From Erysipelothrix sp. (GTDB lineage Bacteria; Bacillota_I; Bacilli_A; Erysipelotrichales; Erysipelotrichaceae): a stretch of 6,960 bases of DNA. The translations under genes and the position numbers were made by a program. Below are positions 1-6,618 of the stretch, piece after piece; within the stretch, counting starts at the first letter, position 1, and each line of letters starts with the position of its first letter. Below the pieces are notes generated by a model that searched no databases, was not told the origin of the DNA, and saw nothing but the letters and a program-made list of their open reading frames with translations. The stretch is taken from NCBI GenBank assembly GCA_030152625.1, contig JASLJD010000144.1:1-6960 (forward strand), given 5' to 3'.

Positions 1-2
1 AT

Positions 3-266
3 ATACGCGCTTTGATACCTTGGCCGGTATCTTACGGTCTTTTGGAAGGGGATCGTGTTAAGTTTCATGCTGTAGAGATGACACGTCAAGCAGTGGATGC
101 TCAAGCAGGAACCGTTTTATCCGTTCATAAAGATGGTCTTGACATCGCCTGTGAAAATGGTTTTGTAACGATTACTCGCATTCAACCCGCAGGTAAACCT
201 GTGACCGATCCTGTTGATTTTATGAATGGTGTTGGACGTAATTGGAAGGGGAAACGATTTGAATGA
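3..266 (+). CDS. fmt: Methionyl-tRNA formyltransferase, C-terminal end (partial)
   Basis: This is the 3' end of a gene that begins before the window; 87 codons are visible. Fmt transfers a formyl group from 10-formyl-tetrahydrofolate to the amino group of Met-tRNA(fMet), making the initiator tRNA for translation, in the cytoplasm. The visible part is the C-terminal OB-like domain that holds the tRNA. It opens with IRALIPWPVSY, matching the family signature IRALNPWPGAY at the start of this domain, and closes with IQPAGKPV followed by DFMNG, matching the family ending LQPEGKK...DFLxG. The catalytic N-terminal domain lies outside the window. A TTG codon at position 12 could look like a start, but the frame stays open to the left edge and the family match begins before it, so it is internal. 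The stop codon overlaps the start of the next gene as ATGA. The identification rests on the C-terminal motifs alone but is quite specific. Confidence 0.88.
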   Translation: MRALIPWPVSYGLLEGDRVKFHAVEMTRQAVDAQAGTVLSVHKDGLDIACENGFVTITRIQPAGKPVTDPVDFMNGVGRNWKGKRFE

Positions 267-766
267 ATGAAGTAAAAAAGACACAAACACTTGTTTTAAT
301 TGCTTTGATGACAGCAAGTATCACAGCCGTGACGGTCATGGTTCAAATTCCAATCCCAATCGGCGGTTATTTTAACTTGAGTGATGTCCTTGTTTTATTG
401 AGTGTGTTTATCTTGCCGTTTAGAGGCGCTTTATTAGCTGTCTCCTTGGGAACTGCTCTGGCTGATATTCTTGTTGGTGCAGCAAGCTATGCGGTGTTCA
501 CCTTTTTTATTAAAGCCATTGAAGCCGCAGGCGTTTATTACCTTTGGGATCGTTTCAGTGAAAAAAATCGCTGGATTCCATTTACAATCGCAGCTTTATT
601 GATGGCATTTTTATATGGTTTAGTTGATGGTTTCTTATCGCGCAGTGCGGCGATGATCATCACTTCGACAGCATACAATTCAATTCAAGCAATCCTGAAT
701 GCAGTGATTGCGACATTGATTTATCCGTATGTCATACGATTAAGAGATAAGTTGAGAGGTTAGATG
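263..766 (+). CDS. ECF transporter S component (substrate-binding membrane subunit)
   Basis: The coding part ends with TAG at 761-763. The 166-residue protein is very hydrophobic, with about six membrane segments (near residues 10-30, 39-53, 55-75, 76-95, 105-125 and 138-158). This is the size and topology of the S subunits that bind a vitamin or cofactor precursor and dock onto a shared EcfA-EcfA'-EcfT energising module. Helix 1 carries an A14-x3-A18-x3-A22 pattern, like the AxxxA motif that S components use to contact EcfT. The stretch GGYFNLSDVLVLLS, the ALADIL motif and the FFIKAIEA segment resemble the S-component family first annotated as riboflavin-type (DUF1393-like). The substrate cannot be read from the sequence: riboflavin, pyridoxine, thiamine-precursor and folate carriers all look alike at this level. 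No EcfA or EcfT gene is in view, so it probably uses a module encoded elsewhere. The ATG start overlaps the fmt stop by 4 bp, and a GGAAGGGG purine tract lies about 11 nt upstream. Confidence 0.82.
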
Positions 767-768
767 TT

Positions 769-2571
769 GTGAAACAAGAAAATATTCGAAATTTTTCAAT
801 CATTGCTCATATTGATCATGGGAAGTCAACCTTGGCGGACCGAATCTTGGAATTAACACAGAGTGTGAGCGATCGTGAAATGCAAGATCAGGTCTTAGAT
901 TCGATGGATCTCGAACGTGAGCGTGGTATTACGATTAAATTAAACTCTGTACAACTTGATTATCAAGCAGAGGATGGTGAAGATTATACTTTTCATTTAA
1001 TTGATACACCGGGTCATGTTGACTTTACCTATGAAGTTTCTCGCTCGCTCGCAGCTTGTGAGGGCGCCATTTTAGTGGTTGATGCAACACAGGGTATTCA
1101 AGCGCAAACCTTAGCAAATGCTTATTTAGCGATTGAAAACGACCTGGATATCATGGTTGTTGTGAATAAAATTGACCTGCCTTCAGCCGATCCTGATCGA
1201 GTAAAGGCTGAAATAGAAGATGTTTTAGGTATTGACTCCGAAAAGGCTCCTTTAATCAGTGCGAAAACAGGCTTGAATGTTGAAGAGGTTTTGGAAGAAA
1301 TTGTCCATCAAATCCCTGCACCGAAAGGGGATCCGAAAAAACCTTTGCAAGCGCTTGTTTTTGATTCGGTCTACGATCCTTATCGAGGGGTTATTGTTTC
1401 CATTCGTATCAAAGAAGGTGAGTTACGTGTTGGTGATAAAATCCGTTTTATGGCCAGCGGTGCCGAGTATGAGGTCTTGGAATTGGGTGTTCGAAGACCT
1501 GAAGATCAAAACAAAGATGTTTTAAAGACCGGTGAAGTTGGTTGGATGAGTGCTTCGATTAAATCGATTCAAGATGTCGATGTGGGCGATACGATTACGC
1601 ATGTTGAAGAGCCTGCTGAAGAACCTTTACCGGGTTATCGTGAATTGAATCCAATGGTTTACTGTGGTTTATATCCAATTGATACCACACGTTATACCGA
1701 TATGCGGGAAGCCTTGGAGAAAATGGCTTTAAATGATGCATCCTTAAGTTTTGAACCCGAAACATCGCAAGCCTTAGGTTTTGGCTTCCGTTGTGGATTT
1801 TTAGGTCTTTTGCATATGGATGTCATTCAAGAGCGTCTCGAAAGAGAATTTAATTTTGATTTGATTGCGACAGCACCATCGGTTATCTTCCATGTTTATA
1901 AAACAGATGGCAGTATGATTAAGATTGATAATCCATCGAACATGCCAGTATCCAATGAAATAGAGCGGATTGAAGAACCGTATGTGCGAGCAGAAATCAT
2001 GGTTCCAAGCGATTTTGTTGGACCAGTCATGGAGCTTTGTGAAGCGAAGCGAGGGGAATATAAGGATATGCAAGCTTTGGATAATGTTCGGATGAATATT
2101 ATCTATGAATTACCTTTGGCTGAGATTGTCTTTGATTTCTTTGATCGTTTAAAATCTGCAACCAAAGGTTATGCTTCCTTTGACTATGATTTGATTGGTT
2201 ATCGTGAATCGCGTCTTGTGAAAATGGATATCTTATTAAATGGTGAAGTTGTGGATGCTTTATCAACCATTGTCCATCGCGATGCTGCTTACTATCGTGG
2301 TCGAGCGATTACAGAAAAATTGAAGGAATTAATCCCTCGTCAACAGTTTGAAGTGCCGGTCCAAGCAGCAATCAATCAGAAGATTATTGCTCGTTCGACG
2401 ATTAAAGCCTTGCGTAAAAACGTGACAGCGCGTTGCTATGGTGGGGATATTAGTCGTAAGAAGAAACTCCTTGAACGTCAAAAAGAAGGGAAGAAACGGA
2501 TGAAGCAGGTGGGAAGTGTGGAAATTCCGCAAGAAGCTTTCATGGCTGTTTTATCCATGGATGATGAATAA
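769..2571 (+). CDS. lepA: Elongation factor 4 (LepA, ribosome-associated GTPase)
   Basis: This 600-residue protein is full length for the family. EF4 is a translational GTPase that acts on the ribosome; it has been proposed to back-translocate stalled ribosomes and to assist initiation or 30S biogenesis. The G-domain motifs are all present: AHIDHGKST at 13-21 (G1), RGITIK at 52-57 (G2), DTPGHVDF at 79-86 (G3), NKID at 133-136 (G4) and SAKTG at 164-168 (G5). An EF-Tu-like domain II follows, then the EF-G-like domains with LGFGFRCGFLGLLHMD, and finally the EF4-specific C-terminal domain with ARCYGGD at 554-560 and the basic tail GKKRMKQVGSVEIPQEAF. The GTG start at 769 lies 9 nt after GAGAGG (754-759) and gives the expected N-terminus just before the P-loop. 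The gene begins 5 bp after the S-component stop, and its last 11 bp overlap the next gene. No key residue is missing. Confidence 0.98.
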   Translation: MKQENIRNFSIIAHIDHGKSTLADRILELTQSVSDREMQDQVLDSMDLERERGITIKLNSVQLDYQAEDGEDYTFHLIDTPGHVDFTYEVSRSLAACEGAILVVDATQGIQAQTLANAYLAIENDLDIMVVVNKIDLPSADPDRVKAEIEDVLGIDSEKAPLISAKTGLNVEEVLEEIVHQIPAPKGDPKKPLQALVFDSVYDPYRGVIVSIRIKEGELRVGDKIRFMASGAEYEVLELGVRRPEDQNKDVLKTGEVGWMSASIKSIQDVDVGDTITHVEEPAEEPLPGYRELNPMVYCGLYPIDTTRYTDMREALEKMALNDASLSFEPETSQALGFGFRCGFLGLLHMDVIQERLEREFNFDLIATAPSVIFHVYKTDGSMIKIDNPSNMPVSNEIERIEEPYVRAEIMVPSDFVGPVMELCEAKRGEYKDMQALDNVRMNIIYELPLAEIVFDFFDRLKSATKGYASFDYDLIGYRESRLVKMDILLNGEVVDALSTIVHRDAAYYRGRAITEKLKELIPRQQFEVPVQAAINQKIIARSTIKALRKNVTARCYGGDISRKKKLLERQKEGKKRMKQVGSVEIPQEAFMAVLSMDDE

Positions 2572-2827
2572 AAGAATTCAAGAAGATATCATGCGAATGC
2601 GAAAACATTTTAATTGGGATCAAACAGACACCATTGAATCAATGGTGTCTGCTTTACTTGAAGAAGCGCAGGAACTTCAAGCAAGTCTTGAAGAAGATGA
2701 AGCGGCGTTTAAAAAAGAATTGGCCGATGTCTTCATGTATGCGCTGAGTATTGTTTATGACTGTAATTATGATATTGAGAGCATTATCAGGGATAAAATC
2801 GCGGAGGTGATGAAACGTGAGTACTGA
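2561..2827 (+). CDS. MazG-like nucleotide pyrophosphohydrolase (small, all-alpha NTP-PPase)
   Basis: The product is 88 residues from the first ATG. It shows the metal-binding pattern of the MazG/dUTPase-like all-alpha NTP pyrophosphohydrolases: EEAQE (E34, E35, E38) followed by ExxD in ELAD (E53, D56), after an N-terminal helix containing FNWDQ. Such enzymes hydrolyse NTPs or dNTPs to the monophosphate and pyrophosphate, often as house-cleaning of unwanted nucleotides. They work as dimers or tetramers, and this one is a single minimal domain. The substrate cannot be inferred. The start is uncertain. Tandem ATGs at 2561 and 2564 lie inside the end of lepA without a clear Shine-Dalgarno, which suggests reinitiation by lepA ribosomes. 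A later ATG at 2591 has only a weak AAGAAG before it and would trim the first family-like helix. A GTG at 2516 keeps the frame open but would add lepA-overlapping residues unlike the family. The end overlaps the next gene by 11 bp. A 13-bp inverted repeat lies inside the gene at 2625-2651. Confidence 0.82.
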   Translation: MMNKRIQEDIMRMRKHFNWDQTDTIESMVSALLEEAQELQASLEEDEAAFKKELADVFMYALSIVYDCNYDIESIIRDKIAEVMKREY

Positions 2828-3905
2828 ATCGCTTTATGTCCACATTCCTTTTTGCGATCATATTTGTGCTTATTGTGCCTTCAATCGTTTTCTTTATAAT
2901 CGACGCTTATCCGATGATTTTATGAAAAGACTCCTTGCTCAAATTGATGCTTTAGATAAAAAATATCGAACAATTTATGTCGGAGGAGGCACCCCAACAT
3001 CGCTTGAATCTGATCAATTGGAAGCTTTGTTGAAGGCTTTACAGGGTAAATTACAAGCAGAATACGAATGGACTTTTGAGGCCAATCCAGAAAACTTAAC
3101 AGAAGATAAATTGCTATTGCTGAAGCAATATGGGGTGAATCGTATGAGTCTTGGAGTCCAAACATCCAGTGATGTTCTTTTAAAAGAAATCGGCCGCGCA
3201 CATCGTTTTGAAGATGCGAAAAGAGCTGTTTCATTCTTGAAAAAGCATGGGATGGATAATTTTTCTTTAGATCTTATTTACGGCTTACCCAATCAAAGTC
3301 TTGAAAGCTTTGCGCAATCAATGGAGGATATTTTATCCTTGGAGCCGAAGCATGTTGCGATCTATGCTTTAACGATCGACCAAGGTTCAGAGTTTGAACG
3401 AAGAGGTGTTAAGGCAGCGCCTTTAGATCTAGAGACGGAAATGTATCGTCTTTGTATTGATACCATGATTAAAGCGGGTTATGAGCATTATGAGGTTTCA
3501 AATTTTGCGCTTCCTGGTTATCGAAGTGAACATAATCAAGTCTATTGGCGTTATGAGAATTATGATGCTTTGGGACCTGGGGCAAGTATGAAAGAGGGCA
3601 ATGTTCGTAAGACTTGGACGCGTTATTTGACCAAATACAATGCAATGGATGCTTTTGATGAAGTGCTTCATTTGGATCGTGAAGATGAAATTTTTGAATT
3701 TATGATGATGGGCCTTCGGATGAGAGAGGGTATTTCTCATCAACGCTTTCAAGATCGTTTTCATATGACATTTTATGAGGCCTATCCCCAACAAATCAAA
3801 AAGCTTGTTGAAGAAGGTATGTTGATCGATGATGGGAAGCGACTTTATGCCAGTTCAAAAGGTTTCTTTTTCTTGGATGATCTCTTATTGCGTCTGATGG
3901 ATTAA
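2817..3905 (+). CDS. hemW: HemW-type radical SAM protein (heme chaperone; coproporphyrinogen oxidase-like)
   Basis: This 362-residue protein is slightly short for the family (about 375-380). The N-terminus SLYVHIPFC leads into the radical SAM cluster C13-x3-C17-x2-C20, which binds a [4Fe-4S] cluster and S-adenosylmethionine. GGGTPTSL at 56-63 is the SAM-binding glycine motif. Further family blocks are FEANPENL, SLGVQTSSD and SLDLIYGLPNQ. The residue after the third Cys plus one is Phe rather than a fourth Cys, which separates HemW from the oxygen-independent coproporphyrinogen oxidase HemN. HNQVYW at 239-244 fits the HNxxYW motif linked to heme binding in HemW. Known HemW proteins bind heme and deliver it to respiratory proteins rather than oxidising coproporphyrinogen. 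Two departures are CAYCAF where CxYCDF is usual, and GPGASM at 253-258 where GxGAHS is usual. The GTG start follows an excellent GGAGGTGA (2803-2810) with a 6-nt gap and lies inside the end of the MazG-like gene. Confidence 0.9.
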   Translation: MSTESLYVHIPFCDHICAYCAFNRFLYNRRLSDDFMKRLLAQIDALDKKYRTIYVGGGTPTSLESDQLEALLKALQGKLQAEYEWTFEANPENLTEDKLLLLKQYGVNRMSLGVQTSSDVLLKEIGRAHRFEDAKRAVSFLKKHGMDNFSLDLIYGLPNQSLESFAQSMEDILSLEPKHVAIYALTIDQGSEFERRGVKAAPLDLETEMYRLCIDTMIKAGYEHYEVSNFALPGYRSEHNQVYWRYENYDALGPGASMKEGNVRKTWTRYLTKYNAMDAFDEVLHLDREDEIFEFMMMGLRMREGISHQRFQDRFHMTFYEAYPQQIKKLVEEGMLIDDGKRLYASSKGFFFLDDLLLRLMD

Positions 3906-3911
3906 AAATGA

Positions 3912-3940
3912 TTGCCTTCCTAAGATGGAAGTGTTATAAT
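3912..3940 (+). promoter_or_regulatory. Sigma-A promoter of rpsO, extended -10
   Basis: The -35 is TTGCCT at 3912-3917 (4 of 6 matches to TTGACA). The -10 is a perfect TATAAT at 3935-3940, with a 17-bp spacer. TG at 3932-3933 makes it an extended -10 (TGTTATAAT), which compensates for the weaker -35. Transcription should begin near 3947. The promoter starts only 7 bp after the hemW stop, so rpsO can be made independently of the upstream block, though readthrough is also possible because no terminator separates them. Confidence 0.85.
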
Positions 3941-3946
3941 ACTAAA

Positions 3947-4024
3947 GGCTTTGTTACTGGGTATGTGGAGACCTCGTCCCATGACTCGGTTTCAAAGGAC
4001 TGTTTAGAAAGAGGAGGAAAAACA
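3947..4024 (+). promoter_or_regulatory. Structured rpsO mRNA leader, candidate S15 autoregulatory element
   Basis: The predicted 5' untranslated region is about 78 nt. It contains a long hairpin: 3956-3965 pairs with 3980-3990 (one bulged G at 3983), then, after a bulged U at 3966, GGA 3967-3969 pairs with UCC 3977-3979. This gives 13 bp capped by the loop GACCUCG (3970-3976). The lower stem has alternating G·U and G-C pairs, a kind of element S15 recognises in 16S rRNA and in its own leaders. CCUC in the loop (3972-3975) can pair with GAGG in the Shine-Dalgarno (4011-4014 or 4014-4017), and GUCC (3976-3979) can pair with GGAC (3997-4000), giving a pseudoknot or an alternative fold. S15 leaders of different architectures are known in several phyla; the assignment here is inferred from position and structure. 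Confidence 0.55.
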
Positions 4025-4291
4025 ATGTTAACAAAAGATGAGAAACAAGCTATTATTGAGAAATATGCTCGTGATGAGAAAGATACGGGTTCTGTTGAAG
4101 TACAGGTTGCTATTTTGACAGAAGAAATTAATCGCTTAACGGTTCATATGAAGACACATAAGAAAGATTATGCTTCAAACCGCGGTCTTTACAAAAAAGT
4201 TGGCCGTCGTCGTCGCTTATTAAATTATTTAGCGAAAGAAGATATCAATCGTTATCGTGACTTAATTTCAAGCTTAAACTTAAGAAAATAA
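4025..4291 (+). CDS. rpsO: Small ribosomal subunit protein S15
   Basis: The product is 88 residues, the usual length for bacterial S15. S15 is a primary binder of the 16S rRNA central domain (helices 20-22). It nucleates assembly of the 30S platform and contacts 23S rRNA at an intersubunit bridge. Diagnostic stretches are TGSVEVQVAILTEEI near residues 20-34, the HxxHKKDY-like HMKTHKKDYASNRGL, the basic VGRRRRLLNYL, and the C-terminal YRDLISSLNLRK. The ATG at 4025 is chosen because AGGAGG (4012-4017) lies 7 nt before it and because the protein then begins MLTKDEK as in the family. An in-frame ATG at 3908 would give a longer reading frame, but it lies upstream of the predicted transcription start. 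The gene has its own promoter and leader and is followed directly by a terminator hairpin before pnp, the usual rpsO-pnp pairing. Confidence 0.98.
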   Translation: MLTKDEKQAIIEKYARDEKDTGSVEVQVAILTEEINRLTVHMKTHKKDYASNRGLYKKVGRRRRLLNYLAKEDINRYRDLISSLNLRK

Positions 4292-4292
4292 G

Positions 4293-4317
4293 AGAAAGGA
4301 GCTTTTGCTCCTTTTTT
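4293..4317 (+). terminator. Intrinsic terminator or attenuator between rpsO and pnp
   Basis: AAAGGAGC (4295-4302) pairs perfectly with GCTCCTTT (4307-4314) around a TTTT loop. The stem can extend by G·U and A-U pairs to 4293 and 4316. A run of six T (4312-4317) forms the end. It begins 2 bp after the rpsO stop. Since pnp follows at 4365, it probably gives partial termination that lowers pnp relative to rpsO, or it serves as a stable 3' end for rpsO mRNA. Confidence 0.85.
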
Positions 4318-4331
4318 ATATTCTTAATATG

Positions 4332-4340
4332 TGGTACGAT
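4332..4340 (+). promoter_or_regulatory. Possible weak pnp promoter (extended -10)
   Basis: TGGTACGAT at 4332-4340 resembles an extended -10 (TGnTATAAT) with 4 of 6 core matches. The corresponding -35 position (4312-4317) is only the terminator T-tract, a poor match. A start near 4347 would leave a leader of about 18 nt before the pnp ATG, carrying its ribosome site. It may give pnp some independent transcription after the rpsO terminator. The call is tentative. Confidence 0.35.
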
Positions 4341-4364
4341 TTATACAGTATAAGAGGTGAATTG

Positions 4365-6512
4365 ATGAGTAAGAAAGTTTATGACTTAGAGTTATTTGGT
4401 CAAACCATTCGAGTAGAAACAGGGGAACTTGCAAAACAAGCTTCCGGATCTGTTCTTGTTCGTTATGGCGATACTGCTGTATTATCGACGGCAGCGGCAA
4501 GTAAAGAAGAAAAGAATTTACCCTTTTTCCCATTGACGGTTGCTTTTGAAGAAAAGCTTTATTCAGTTGGAAAAATACCGGGGGGATTTTTACGTCGAGA
4601 GGGAAGACCTAGCGAACATGCGACATTAACATCACGTTTAATTGACCGCACGATTCGTCCACTTTTCCCAGAAGGATTTAGAAATGATGTTCAAGTTATC
4701 AACACTGTTTTATCGGTTGATTTAGATTATTCAGCAGATCTTGCATCGATGCTTGGATCATCCCTGGCTCTGTCGATTTCTGAAATTCCATTTTCAGGAC
4801 CGGTAGCGGGTGTTCAAGTTGGCCGTATTGATGGTGAATTTGTCATCAACCCAACACAAGAAGAAATGGAAAAAAGCAGCTTAGATTTGATTGTTGCTGG
4901 AACGGAAGAAGCGATTAACATGGTTGAAGCAGGAGCGGAAGAAGTTTCTGAAGAAATCATGGTTGAAGCGATGATGTTTGGTCATCGTTATGTGCAAGAA
5001 ATCTGTCGTTTCCAAAAGCAAATCATTGAAGAAGTTGCAAAGGAAAAAATGGAAGTTAATCTTCACCAAGTACCCGAAGACATTACAAAACTTGTGGAAG
5101 AGAGCATTGAAGAAGAGCTTCGTGAGGCGGTCGCTATAACGAAGAAACAAGAACGTGCAGACCGCATCAATGAGGTCAAAGCAGTTGCCATCAAGAAGGC
5201 TGAAGAAGACTACAAAGATCATGAAGATTTGAATAAAATCTTGGGCTTTGTCGATGAAGCCGTTGAAGCGATTGTTGCCGATGAAGTTCGTCGACTGATT
5301 TCTGTGGATAAGATTCGTCCAGATGGGCGAAAAGCCAAAGAGATTCGTCCATTGGATGTGCAAATTGATTTATTAAACCGTGCTCATGGAAGTGGTTTGT
5401 TTACCCGTGGTGAGACGCAAGTCTTATCGGTGGCAACCCTTGGTGCAATGGGTGATATTCAGGTCATTGATGATTTATCGGATGTGGAAGCTAAGCGCTT
5501 TATGCATCACTATAACTTCCCGCCATTTTGTGTAGGCGAAACAGGAAGAATAGGGGCGCCAAACCGTCGTGAAATTGGTCATGGTGCATTAGCAGAAAGA
5601 GCCTTATCCTATGTGATTCCAAGTGAAGAAGAGTTTCCATATGCGATTCGGGTTGTATCGGAAGTCTTGGAATCAAACGGTTCATCTTCACAAGCCAGTA
5701 TCTGTGCAAGCTCTTTAGCTTTGATGGCAGCAGGGGTTCCTGTGAAATCGGCTGTGAGCGGTATTGCAATGGGAATGGTGAAGTATGGCGATGATTATAC
5801 GATTTTAAGTGATATTCAAGGTATGGAAGATTTCTATGGTGACATGGACTTTAAAGTTGCTGGAACGGAAAAAGGAATCACTGCCTTGCAAATGGATATT
5901 AAGATCGATGGTCTTGGGAAAGAAATTCTATCAGAAGCTTTATCTCAAGCACATGAAGGTCGAATGGAAATCCTTGAAGCAATGAATGCTGTCATCGATA
6001 CTCCGAAAGATCAAGTTAGCCAGTATGCTCCAAAGATTGAGCAAATGCAAATCGATCCAGAGAAGATTCGTGATGTCATTGGTTCTGGCGGTAAAGTCAT
6101 TAATAAGATTATTGAAGAAGCGGATGATGTACAAATTGATATCGAAGATGATGGTCGTGTTGTGATTTATCATACCGATCAAGCAGCGATTGATAAAGCG
6201 AAGGCAATGGTTGAAAACATTGTTCGTGAAGCAAAGGTCGGAGAGATTTATGATGCGAAAGTTGTTCGTATTGAAAAATTTGGTGCCTTTGTTGAACTCT
6301 TTGAAGGAACCGATGCTTTACTTCATATTTCGAAGTTAGAACACCGTCATGTTAATAAGGTTGAAGATATTGTAAAGATTGGTGATCGTGTCAAAGTAAA
6401 AGTTATTGAGATTGATCATCTGGGTCGGGTCAATGTTTCACGTAAGGCCTTGTTACCAAAACCAGAGAAAGAAACAGGCGATGATGAAAGACGTCGTCCA
6501 AACAAAAAATAA
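4365..6512 (+). CDS. pnp: Polyribonucleotide nucleotidyltransferase (PNPase)
   Basis: This 715-residue protein has the full family length. PNPase degrades RNA from the 3' end by phosphorolysis, releasing nucleoside diphosphates, and can add tails in reverse; it works as a trimer in mRNA decay. The first RNase PH-like domain (about 10-145) includes GGFLRREGRP at 73-82, which contacts RNA and phosphate. An all-helical linker domain follows. The second RNase PH domain starts near RPDGR at 318-322, has the phosphate-binding NGSSSQA at 438-444, and carries the catalytic metal ligands D489, D495 and K497 in DFYGDMDFK, corresponding to E. coli D486, D492 and K494. A KH domain has its GSGG loop at 573-576, and an S1 domain runs from about 625 to 697, before a short charged tail. 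The ATG at 4365 follows AGAGGTGA (4353-4360) and gives the family N-terminus; a longer frame from TTG 4305 would overlap the terminator hairpin. All expected catalytic residues are present. Confidence 0.98.
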   Translation: MSKKVYDLELFGQTIRVETGELAKQASGSVLVRYGDTAVLSTAAASKEEKNLPFFPLTVAFEEKLYSVGKIPGGFLRREGRPSEHATLTSRLIDRTIRPLFPEGFRNDVQVINTVLSVDLDYSADLASMLGSSLALSISEIPFSGPVAGVQVGRIDGEFVINPTQEEMEKSSLDLIVAGTEEAINMVEAGAEEVSEEIMVEAMMFGHRYVQEICRFQKQIIEEVAKEKMEVNLHQVPEDITKLVEESIEEELREAVAITKKQERADRINEVKAVAIKKAEEDYKDHEDLNKILGFVDEAVEAIVADEVRRLISVDKIRPDGRKAKEIRPLDVQIDLLNRAHGSGLFTRGETQVLSVATLGAMGDIQVIDDLSDVEAKRFMHHYNFPPFCVGETGRIGAPNRREIGHGALAERALSYVIPSEEEFPYAIRVVSEVLESNGSSSQASICASSLALMAAGVPVKSAVSGIAMGMVKYGDDYTILSDIQGMEDFYGDMDFKVAGTEKGITALQMDIKIDGLGKEILSEALSQAHEGRMEILEAMNAVIDTPKDQVSQYAPKIEQMQIDPEKIRDVIGSGGKVINKIIEEADDVQIDIEDDGRVVIYHTDQAAIDKAKAMVENIVREAKVGEIYDAKVVRIEKFGAFVELFEGTDALLHISKLEHRHVNKVEDIVKIGDRVKVKVIEIDHLGRVNVSRKALLPKPEKETGDDERRRPNKK

Positions 6513-6522
6513 AGAATGAATC

Positions 6523-6580
6523 AAGAGAGTGCTGTTAGAAATAGGTAGGCTTCTACCTATTGCTTGCGGCTCTTTTTTTT
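6523..6580 (+). terminator. Terminator structure after pnp
   Basis: A perfect 8-bp inner hairpin, ATAGGTAG (6541-6548) with CTACCTAT (6553-6560) around GCTT, sits inside an outer stem AAGAG (6523-6527) with CTCTT (6570-6574). A run of eight T (6573-6580) follows. The outer stem directly precedes the T-tract, as intrinsic termination requires, while the inner hairpin probably speeds its folding. It lies 10 bp after the pnp stop and separates the rpsO-pnp unit from the next promoter. Confidence 0.78.
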
Positions 6581-6618
6581 ACTTTCTTACAAAGATGTCA
6601 AGCGAATTGCCTTTATAA

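Noticed and set aside
2516..2560. GTG start at 2516 for the MazG-like gene
   Set aside because: The added residues are an alternative-frame reading of the conserved lepA C-terminus and do not resemble the MazG family N-terminus.
3916..3931. Hairpin CTTCC/GGAAG just after hemW as a terminator
   Set aside because: The stem is only 5 bp with a 6-nt loop and no T-tract; it lies in the spacer of the rpsO promoter and is probably incidental.
3908..4024. In-frame extension of rpsO to an ATG at 3908, giving a 127-residue protein
   Set aside because: It would contain the rpsO promoter, begin upstream of the predicted transcript start, and add residues not found in S15. The strong ribosome site fits ATG 4025.
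4349..4354. TATAAG as the pnp -10
   Set aside because: Transcription would start about at or after the Shine-Dalgarno, leaving no functional ribosome site.
4305..4364. Upstream TTG start for pnp
   Set aside because: It would lie in the terminator hairpin and add 20 non-family residues; ATG 4365 has a good Shine-Dalgarno and the expected N-terminus.
4881..5363. A 160-residue antisense reading frame inside pnp
   Set aside because: It is a shadow of a well-conserved gene, with Phe- and Asn-rich composition typical of antisense translation and no recognisable domain.
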